The position numbers were made by a program, and so were the translations under genes. 6,305 nt of DNA from Desulfobulbaceae bacterium (GTDB taxonomy: Bacteria > Desulfobacterota > Desulfobulbia > Desulfobulbales > Desulfobulbaceae): contig DRLX01000524.1 of assembly GCA_011322715.1 (NCBI GenBank), positions 1 to 6,305 on the forward strand. The letters are read 5' to 3'. Under the pieces are notes generated by a model that did no database searches, had not been told where the DNA came from, and saw nothing but the letters and a program-made list of their open reading frames with translations. Shown piece by piece: positions 1-5,196 of the stretch; within the stretch, counting starts at the first letter, position 1, and each line of letters starts with the position of its first letter.

Positions 1-628
1 CGGCCAGGCCGGCCAGGCCGTTGCCGATAATGATTGCCGAGTACCTGGTGGCCATGACACTGACACCGAGACTGTCGGCCGCTTCCGGATTTTCGCCGAT
101 GGCGCGGACGTTGAGTCCATAGGTGGTTTTATTGAGGACAAAACTCATCACCGGCACCAGCCCAAAGGCGATATAGACGATGATCGAGTGCTGGAAGAGC
201 ATCTCGCCGCCGACGGGCAGGTCGGAGAGAACGGGAAAGTGAAGCGGCATAAAGGGTAGAATGGGTCGCGGTGTTCCAACAAATTTCTGGAACAGCAAAT
301 CGCTCATGCCCAGGCCGAATAGATAGATGCCGATACCGCTTACCCCTTGTTCCGCCTGCAGATTGAGGGTGATGAATCCGTAAAACAATCCAAGCAGTAA
401 CCCGATGCCGATGCCGACCAGCAGGCCGTAGTAGGGGTTATTGGTTTGTAAAACGGTATAGTAGGCGCCAAAGGCGCCAAGCAGCATCACCCCGTCAACG
501 CCGAGGTTAAGCACCCCGCTTCTCTGGCCCAGAGCCTCGCCGAGGGAGGCCAGCAGAAAGGGGGTGGCCAGCCTGATGCCCGAGGCGATGGTGGAAACGA
601 TAATCAGCACTGCAAGGGAATCAGCCAT
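1..628 (-). CDS. Second YufQ-like ABC permease (permease 2', 3'-partial)
   Basis: Reading from the ATG at 628 gives 209 residues open to the window edge, about two thirds of the usual 300-310. A GGAGGAG (635-641) sits 6 nt before the start, and the ATG overlaps the upstream TGA by 8 nt, so it is coupled to permease 1'. The translation begins MADSLAVLIIVSTIASGIRL and contains SGVLNLGVDGVMLLGAFGA at 36-54, a helix near 70-88 and the cytoplasmic loop VRAIGENPEAADSLGVSV at 174-191, then the helix ending at LAGLA. These are the same blocks as in the permease at 3191-4120 (VLNLGVEG, GIGETPKSAHALG) with many substitutions. It should pair with permease 1' to form a second channel. Genes beyond position 1 would show whether an ATPase and a binding protein follow. 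Confidence 0.92.
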   Translation of the reverse strand, partial: MADSLAVLIIVSTIASGIRLATPFLLASLGEALGQRSGVLNLGVDGVMLLGAFGAYYTVLQTNNPYYGLLVGIGIGLLLGLFYGFITLNLQAEQGVSGIGIYLFGLGMSDLLFQKFVGTPRPILPFMPLHFPVLSDLPVGGEMLFQHSIIVYIAFGLVPVMSFVLNKTTYGLNVRAIGENPEAADSLGVSVMATRYSAIIIGNGLAGLA

Positions 629-1742
629 TGTTTGCTCCTCCCTCCTCTGCGCCGTCCATCTCTCCATCCACCCGGATGGTGGGGATCGCCCGTTGTTTAA
701 AATATTCAGAACTGACGACAAAGACGACGATGAGACCGTTTAAGGCTATGATCAGGGCCGAAGGGACCTGGGCCGCCCGTTGCAGAGCATTGGCGCCGAC
801 CAGCATGCCGCCGAACAATAGTGCCGAGGGGATCGACCACAGGGGATGCAATCCTGCCAGCAGGGCAACAACGATGCCGTTAAAACCGGCGCTGCCGGTG
901 AAACCCATGGAGCTGCCGTCGGTCACCATTCGGTGTGATTCACTGCCGAATACCAGGATGGCGCCGGCAATACCGGCCATGGCACCGGAAAAGGCCAGGG
1001 CCGCGGTGATATTTTTCGGCACGGAAATTCCGGCATAACGGGAGGCATCGGGATTGTAGCCGACTGCGCGTAACCGAAAACCCATCGACGTCCGCCAGAG
1101 GAGAAAATAGGCGCCGATGGCCACGCCCAGGGCAATCACGACCCCGAGATGTATACGCATGCCCTCTATGAGGATGGGCAGGTCAGCGTTGGGCGACAGG
1201 CGCATGGTCTGCGGGATACCGGTTCCCCTGGCCACTTCGGCGGGATCCATCATCGGGCCGCGCAGAAGAAAGTTCATAAACTGAACGGCAACAATGTTGA
1301 GCATGATGGTGGAGAGGATTTCGCTGACGTTAAACCAGGCCTTCAGCGCTCCGGCTATCGCTCCCCAGAATGCGCCGCCAACCGCACCGGCAAGCAGAAC
1401 CACGGGAATCAACACCAACGAGGGCAGATCAGGAAAGGCAAGGGCGGCAGTTGTTGACAGCAAGGCACCTATAACCATCTGTCCTTCACCGCCGATGTTG
1501 ATAACATTGGCCCGAAAGGCGATGCAGATACCGACGCCGACCAGCAGTAGAGGAATGGATTTAATCGCTGTTTCGGAAAATCCGTCGAGACTGCCGAAGG
1601 CAGCACGGAACATGGTGGCATAGCCGCTGACAGGATCTGCTCCCAGTGACAGCAGCATGACTGCACCGATCAGCAGGGCCAGCAGAACAGCACCCAGGGG
1701 AATAAGAAGGCGGATTATTAATTGTATATTATTGGTTTTCAC
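621..1742 (-). CDS. Second RbsC/YufP-like ABC permease (permease 1')
   Basis: This is a second long permease of the BMP/nucleoside importer family, 373 residues from the GTG at 1742. A 15-residue extension to an ATG at 1787 is open, but it lacks a ribosome binding site, lies in the H1 palindrome and adds an odd leader (GLLQAHCPGAAG). The GTG start gives MKTNNIQLIIRLL running straight into the first membrane helix, as expected, although its GGGA (5 nt upstream) is weak. Core motifs are FRANVINIGGEGQMVIGA at 76-93, FNVSEILSTIMLN at 137-149, the loop FRLRAVGYNPDASRYAG at 222-238 and GFNGIVVALLAG at 287-298. The C-terminus is an acidic, Gly-rich tail (358-373). It is homologous to the permease at 4120-5196 but clearly diverged, so it probably belongs to another importer with a different preference, perhaps nucleosides. 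The stop overlaps the next gene by 8 nt. Confidence 0.9.
   Translation of the reverse strand: MKTNNIQLIIRLLIPLGAVLLALLIGAVMLLSLGADPVSGYATMFRAAFGSLDGFSETAIKSIPLLLVGVGICIAFRANVINIGGEGQMVIGALLSTTAALAFPDLPSLVLIPVVLLAGAVGGAFWGAIAGALKAWFNVSEILSTIMLNIVAVQFMNFLLRGPMMDPAEVARGTGIPQTMRLSPNADLPILIEGMRIHLGVVIALGVAIGAYFLLWRTSMGFRLRAVGYNPDASRYAGISVPKNITAALAFSGAMAGIAGAILVFGSESHRMVTDGSSMGFTGSAGFNGIVVALLAGLHPLWSIPSALLFGGMLVGANALQRAAQVPSALIIALNGLIVVFVVSSEYFKQRAIPTIRVDGEMDGAEEGGANNG
635..641 (-). promoter_or_regulatory. Ribosome binding site of permease 2'
   Basis: The minus strand reads GGAGGAG, 6 nt from the ATG at 628, within the end of permease 1'. It fixes the start and contrasts with the weak site of permease 1', suggesting that translation of the pair is controlled mainly at the first gene (inference). 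Confidence 0.7.
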
Positions 1743-1744
1743 GT

Positions 1745-1767
1745 TTGTCCCGGCTGCACCGGGACAA
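1745..1767. promoter_or_regulatory. Dyad at the start codon of permease 1' (H2), possibly RBS-sequestering
   Basis: On the minus strand TTGTCCCGG and CCGGGACAA (9-bp perfect arms) flank a 5-nt loop, ending 2 nt before the GTG at 1742. The only Shine-Dalgarno-like sequence for that start (GGGA, 1751-1748) lies in the 3' arm, so the folded hairpin would hide it. Its 5' arm shares TTGTC with H1, so both cannot fold fully at once. The structure is seen; the regulatory role is inferred. A DNA operator is the alternative reading. Confidence 0.5.
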
Positions 1768-1791
1768 TGGGCCTGCAGCAGGCCCATTGTC
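1763..1791. promoter_or_regulatory. Long perfect dyad upstream of the second permease pair (H1)
   Basis: Arms of 14 bp (1763-1776 and 1778-1791) are perfectly complementary around one central base. As RNA it would fold as about 12 bp with a 5-nt loop. As DNA it is a 29-bp palindrome suited to a dimeric regulator. It contains the ATG at 1787, which argues against that codon being the true start. There is no T-run after it on the minus strand, so it is not a typical terminator. It shares 1763-1767 with the neighbouring dyad. Confidence 0.6.
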
Positions 1792-1924
1792 TGATGAATA
1801 ATGATGAAAAATCAATATATTACGCCTGAATTTCTGTTATAAAAAACAGGTAAGCGTAGACTCCGAGAAAATTTCATGAAGAAAAGCTCGTTATTTTAAC
1901 CGATTGTCTCGTTCTCTTTCATAT
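1792..1924. other. A+T-rich intergenic stretch, no gene seen
   Basis: About 130 bases, clearly richer in A+T than the flanking genes, with no convincing open reading frame or RNA gene on either strand. A TTCATGAA palindrome (1873-1880) and short A/T runs are present. I looked for the conserved cores of purine-type riboswitches and did not recognise them. Its composition and its position ahead of a separate permease pair make it a plausible promoter region. Confidence 0.6.
1814..1842 (-). promoter_or_regulatory. Possible weak promoter for the second permease pair
   Basis: On the minus strand TATATT (1819-1814) resembles a -10 box (5 of 6). TTATAA (1842-1837) is a poor -35 (3 of 6) at 17-bp spacing. 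Initiation near 1807 would give a leader of about 65 nt carrying both dyads before the GTG at 1742. A second candidate -10 (TAAAAT, 1898-1893) has no good -35. In such A+T-rich DNA these matches can be chance. Confidence 0.25.
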
Positions 1925-1940
1925 GCAGCATAATTGCTGC
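1925..1940. repeat. Small hairpin next to the REPIN-like element
   Basis: GCAGCA and TGCTGC (6-bp arms) flank a 4-nt TAAT loop. It lies 4 bp from the REPIN-like element, on the side reached second by minus-strand transcription. There is no T-run on either side, so I do not call a terminator. It could add to an RNA 3'-end structure or be chance. Confidence 0.3.
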
Positions 1941-1944
1941 TGTC

Positions 1945-2028
1945 CTGTAGGGGCGAATTTATTCGCCTTGGGAAAGCGTTAATTTATTTGGCATGCCTTT
2001 CCCAAGGCGGCTGAAGCCGCCCCTACAG
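1945..2028. repeat. REPIN-like element: two inverted REP-type units
   Basis: Two 32-bp units lie in inverted orientation (1945-1976 and 1997-2028) around a 20-bp spacer. Each unit reads, from its outer end, CTGTAGGGG, then a short hairpin, then CCTTGGGAAAG. The left hairpin is GGCGAA/TTCGCC (1952-1967, loop TTTA). The right one is GGCGGC/GCCGCC (2006-2021, loop TGAA on the plus strand). The outer 11 bp and inner 13 bp are perfectly complementary between units, while the hairpin arms differ by paired changes (AA/TT versus GC/GC) that keep each stem. GTAG at the hairpin foot is the hallmark of REP sequences processed by RAYT transposases, and an inverted pair is the REPIN arrangement. No flanking target duplication is evident. 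It starts 49 nt after the BMP stop, where it could protect the mRNA 3' end or cause partial termination; no T-run follows, so a standard terminator is unlikely. Confidence 0.75.
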
Positions 2029-2077
2029 ACTTGGGGTGCGGGCAAGGCCTGCATTAGTATATAAGCCGGGGTATGGA

Positions 2078-3163
2078 TCATTTGGGGATACTTCCCTGGA
2101 CACCCTCGACATAATAATTCATGCCGAGCAGGTCTTTGTCGGTCAGGGATTTTCCGGCGGCAACAATCAGTTTGCCGTTCTGATTTTTGATGGGACCGTG
2201 GAAGGGTTTAAAAGTGCCGTCGGCAATCCCTTTAGTTGTTTTTTCCACCAGGGCGACCACGCCTTTGGGAACAACGGGATTGATCGGGGTCAGTTTAATG
2301 GAGCCTTCCTTAATACCGCTCCAGACCGCTTCCGGTTTCCAGGTATGGTCAAGAACCGACTGGGCCACCTTGGTATAGAATTTACCATAGTTATGGGTGA
2401 CGGCCGTCAACTGGGCTTTGGGCCCGTATTTGGACATGTCGGAATGATAGGCGATTGCGTAGACGCCCTTTTCCTCGGCTGTCAGCACCGGTGCCGTTGA
2501 ATCGGTATGGTGGGTAATAACGTCTGCGCCCTGGGCGATTAATGCCTCGGATGCTTCACGTTCCTTGCCCGGATCAAACCATGAGTTGACCCAGATTACC
2601 TTGACCTTGATGGCCGGGTTGACGGACCTTGCGCCCAGTGTATAGGCATTGATGCCCCGGATAACTTCGGGGATGGGGAATGCGGCCACATAACCCAGGG
2701 TATTGGATTTGGTCATCTTGCCGGCGATGATACCGGCAAGGTAACGACCCTGGTAATATCTGCACATATAGGTGCCGACATTTTTGGCCGTTTTGTAGCC
2801 GGTGCAGTGTTCGAAATATTTCCTGGGAAACATCTTGGCCACTTTCAGGGTGGGATTCATATAGCCGAACGATGTGGTGAATATCAGGTCATAGCCACTT
2901 TTGGCGAGATTTCTGATAACCCGTTCCGCCTCGGGGCCTTCGGGGACCTTTTCAATATATTTGGTCTCAACCTTGTCGCCGAGATTTTTTTCCAGGGCAA
3001 GGCGGCCGAGGTTGTGTTGATAGGTCCAGCCGGCGTCTCCGATCGGACTGATGTAGACAAAACCGACTTTAAGTTTTTCCGCCGCCGATGCAGACAGCAC
3101 TAATCCCAGCACGCAGGCGGCAAGGATAGCTATCGAGAAGACATGTTTTTTCGCAATCATCAT
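2078..3163 (-). CDS. BMP-family substrate-binding protein, probable purine/nucleoside binder
   Basis: This 361-residue extracytoplasmic receptor should deliver ligand to the adjacent permeases. Residues 1-28 form a signal sequence: basic start (KK at 5-6), hydrophobic core at 8-23, then SASAA before the mature protein (EKLKVGF). An LAAC at 14-17 fits a lipobox, but a hydrophobic run continues after the Cys, so signal peptidase I cleavage near 27-28 seems more likely. The mature protein has the BMP (Med/PnrA-like) fold signature VGFVYISPIGDAGWTYQH at 33-50, followed by FTTSFGYMNPT at 95-105, FPIPEVIRGINAY at 162-174, WVNSWFDPGKE at 191-201 and ITHHTDS at 216-222. From memory these blocks match purine-binding BMP proteins of alphaproteobacteria, hence the ligand suggestion; I could not align them. 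Two ATGs are adjacent; the first is 6 nt from an AAAAGGAG. Placement after the permeases differs from the common binding-protein-first order. Confidence 0.93.
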   Translation of the reverse strand: MMIAKKHVFSIAILAACVLGLVLSASAAEKLKVGFVYISPIGDAGWTYQHNLGRLALEKNLGDKVETKYIEKVPEGPEAERVIRNLAKSGYDLIFTTSFGYMNPTLKVAKMFPRKYFEHCTGYKTAKNVGTYMCRYYQGRYLAGIIAGKMTKSNTLGYVAAFPIPEVIRGINAYTLGARSVNPAIKVKVIWVNSWFDPGKEREASEALIAQGADVITHHTDSTAPVLTAEEKGVYAIAYHSDMSKYGPKAQLTAVTHNYGKFYTKVAQSVLDHTWKPEAVWSGIKEGSIKLTPINPVVPKGVVALVEKTTKGIADGTFKPFHGPIKNQNGKLIVAAGKSLTDKDLLGMNYYVEGVQGSIPK

Positions 3164-3169
3164 CTGGTT

Positions 3170-3177
3170 CTCCTTTT
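3170..3177 (-). promoter_or_regulatory. Strong ribosome binding site of the BMP gene
   Basis: On the minus strand this reads AAAAGGAG, 6 nt before the ATG at 3163 and 9 nt before the second ATG at 3160. It is close to an ideal Shine-Dalgarno match and lies in the 27-nt gap after the permease stop. The binding protein can therefore be initiated independently and probably more strongly than the coupled permeases, which fits the excess of receptor over permease usual in such importers. The excess itself is inference. Confidence 0.8.
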
Positions 3178-3190
3178 GTGAAATGAATGG

Positions 3191-4120
3191 TTACTGATTC
3201 TCCGGGTGATAGGTTATACCGAGCGAGGCCGGTGAATTCAATCGTATTGCCGTTAAGTCTCTTGAAATAACAACCAGAACAAGAATAGTGGCGAGATAGG
3301 GCAGCATGGACAGCAGTTGCGAGGGGATATCTATGCCCAGGCCCTGGACATGGAACTGGGCAATGGTGATGGCACCGAACAGGTAGGCCCCGAATAATAC
3401 CCGCAGCGGCCGCCAGGTGGCAAACACCACCAGGGCCAGGGACACCCAGCCTCTGCCCGCGACCATGCCCTCAACCCAGACCGGTGTATAGGCCACCGAC
3501 AGATAGACGCCGCCAAGCCCCGCCATGGCGCCGCCGAACAGGACGGCGAGATAGCGTATTCGTATAACATTATAGCCAAGGGCGTGCGCCGATTTCGGAG
3601 TTTCACCGATCCCGCGCAGTATCAGCCCGGCCCTGGTTTTGTAGAGAAACCAGGAGACAAGGAGGAACAGGGCAAGGGACCCGTACACCAGAATGTCATA
3701 GGAAAAGAAGAGTTTGCCGAGCACCGGGATGTCACTGAGTAGAGGGATGGGCAGTTCGGGAATGCCCGGCAGGGCGATGCTTGTATAGTTCAGGCCGAGA
3801 AATGCGCTCAGGCCGATGCCGAAGATGGTCAGGGCAAGACCGCTGGCGACCTGGTTGGCCATGAGCGTCAGGGTGAGAACGCCGAATATGGCGGCCATAA
3901 GCATTCCCGCCGTCATGCCGGAGGCAACCGCCAGCAGCAGGCTGCCGGTTTTGGCCATGGCGATGAAACCGGTGATCGCCCCGACCAGCATCATGCCCTC
4001 GACACCCAGGTTCAGAACGCCTGATTTCTCGGCAACCAGTTCACCGAGTGCTGCATAGACAAAGGGAGTGCCGGCGGCAACGGCGGCAATCAGTATTTTG
4101 AGAACAATAGCAACGTCCAT
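3191..4120 (-). CDS. BMP-type ABC importer permease 2 (YufQ-like)
   Basis: This 309-residue inner-membrane permease is the shorter partner in the heterodimeric channel. It belongs to the same BPD_transp_2 superfamily but to the YufQ-like branch, where about 300-310 residues is normal. Diagnostic blocks are SGVLNLGVEGMMLVGA at 33-48 and the cytoplasmic loop LRGIGETPKSAHALGYNV at 168-185, which probably contacts the ATPase. Hydrophobic helices follow near 190-210, 227-255 and 270-286. The ATG overlaps the stop of permease 1 by one base. A GGAG within a G-run (4129-4132) sits 8 nt upstream of the start, so both coupling and direct initiation are possible. The stop is followed after 27 nt by the binding-protein gene. 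Nothing looks truncated or frameshifted. Confidence 0.94.
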   Translation of the reverse strand: MDVAIVLKILIAAVAAGTPFVYAALGELVAEKSGVLNLGVEGMMLVGAITGFIAMAKTGSLLLAVASGMTAGMLMAAIFGVLTLTLMANQVASGLALTIFGIGLSAFLGLNYTSIALPGIPELPIPLLSDIPVLGKLFFSYDILVYGSLALFLLVSWFLYKTRAGLILRGIGETPKSAHALGYNVIRIRYLAVLFGGAMAGLGGVYLSVAYTPVWVEGMVAGRGWVSLALVVFATWRPLRVLFGAYLFGAITIAQFHVQGLGIDIPSQLLSMLPYLATILVLVVISRDLTAIRLNSPASLGITYHPENQ

Positions 4121-5196
4121 TATTCGGTCTCCCCCCGGCGGACGGTCAGGCGCAACCGGTAATTGATAAGAAAGTCGGCAGCCAGGAGGTAGAAGAGCAG
4201 GAGTCCCTGGAAGATTCCGGTGACCGCAGAGGGGAGGTCCAGATTCATCTGACCGGATTCACCGCCGAGATAGAGCAGGGCCATGAGCAGGCTGGAGAGA
4301 AAGATACCACCCGGATGCAGCCTGCCGACAAAGGCGACAATGATGGCCGCATACCCGTATCCGGGGGAAATTGAGGGCAGTAGCTGGCCGATGGGACCGG
4401 CGATTTCCAGCACTCCGGCAATTCCAGCAGCCAGGCCGCCTGCGAGCATACCGATCCAGATCAGTTTTTTGTAGTCGAATCCGGCATAGGTTGCCGCCTT
4501 CTGCGCAAGTCCTGCGACCTGGAGCTGATAGCCGGTAAAGCTTTTTTCCAGAAAAACCCAGCCGACCCCAACGCCGATAATCGAGATGAGCACGCCAAGG
4601 TGGAGGCGGGTCCCCTCGATCAGGACCGGCAGCATGGCCGAGTCGGAGAAGAGGACCGACTGGGGAAAGCCGTACCCGTTGGGATCACGCAGGGGCCCAT
4701 GTACCAGCAGTTCAAGCAGGAGCAGGGCCACATAGTTGAGCATCAGGGAGACCAGGATTTCGTTGGCATTAAAAACAGTCTTTAACAGCGCCGGAATAGC
4801 GGCCCAGAGGATGCCGCCTATTGCTCCGGCAAGGATCATCATCGGCAGGATGAAATGACTGCTGCTGCCGTGGAAGATGATCGCTATATAGCCGCCGAAT
4901 ATGGCGCCCAGGGCCATCTGCCCTTCGGCACCGATATTCCAGATGTTCGCCCGAAAGCCGACGGCCAGGCCGGTACCGATGAGCATCAGCGGCGCGGCCT
5001 TGATAAACAGCTCACCGATGCCGTACAAATCGTGGATCGGCTCAATGAAAAAGGCGTGAAACGCCTGAGCCGGATCTTTGCCGAGTATGGTAAAGATGAC
5101 AAGGCCGCTGATGAGCATCAGAACGGCGGCAATGAGTGGTGAGCAGTATTTCATCACCCGTGACGGTTCAGGGCGAGGCTCTATCTTAACAAACAC
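4120..5196 (-). CDS. BMP-type ABC importer permease 1 (RbsC/YufP-like)
   Basis: This 358-residue inner-membrane permease (BPD_transp_2 family) should form half of the purine/nucleoside translocation channel, paired with the next gene. It has many hydrophobic segments, for example near residues 17-38, 62-80, 115-136, 144-166, 196-216, 247-265, 282-312 and 325-345. Family hallmarks are FRANIWNIGAEGQMALGA at 81-98, FNANEILVSLMLN at 142-154 and a cytoplasmic loop around 222-245. The start is a GTG at 5196. An AGGAG lies 4 nt upstream (5201-5205) with another AGGAGGAG just before it. The resulting N-terminus (VKIEPRPEPSR before the first membrane segment) looks like that of proteobacterial relatives as I remember them, so I prefer it to the internal ATG at codon 15. 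The gene overlaps the ATPase stop by 11 nt, and its TAA overlaps the next ATG by 1 nt (TAATG), which implies translational coupling. Length is normal for the family. Confidence 0.94.
   Translation of the reverse strand: MFVKIEPRPEPSRVMKYCSPLIAAVLMLISGLVIFTILGKDPAQAFHAFFIEPIHDLYGIGELFIKAAPLMLIGTGLAVGFRANIWNIGAEGQMALGAIFGGYIAIIFHGSSSHFILPMMILAGAIGGILWAAIPALLKTVFNANEILVSLMLNYVALLLLELLVHGPLRDPNGYGFPQSVLFSDSAMLPVLIEGTRLHLGVLISIIGVGVGWVFLEKSFTGYQLQVAGLAQKAATYAGFDYKKLIWIGMLAGGLAAGIAGVLEIAGPIGQLLPSISPGYGYAAIIVAFVGRLHPGGIFLSSLLMALLYLGGESGQMNLDLPSAVTGIFQGLLLFYLLAADFLINYRLRLTVRRGETE

Noticed and set aside
1..19. Tandem ggccaggcc at the window edge
   Set aside because: It encodes the repeated LAGLAG of a permease helix, common in this family, so it is explained by the protein sequence.
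1864..1890. CGAG...CTCG stem
   Set aside because: Only 4 bp pair, with a long unpaired interior; likely chance.
1792..1944. Possible purine riboswitch ahead of the second permease pair
   Set aside because: The location suits one, but I could not find the paired stems and conserved loop sequences of known purine, preQ1 or guanidine classes.
1945..2028. Rho-independent terminator for the first importer operon
   Set aside because: Stem formation is strong, but no T-run follows on the minus strand, and the two-unit GTAG architecture is better explained by a REPIN.
2036..2500. Plus-strand open frame of 154 codons crossing the intergenic boundary
   Set aside because: Most of it is antisense to the 3' part of the BMP gene. 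There is no ribosome binding site or recognisable product.
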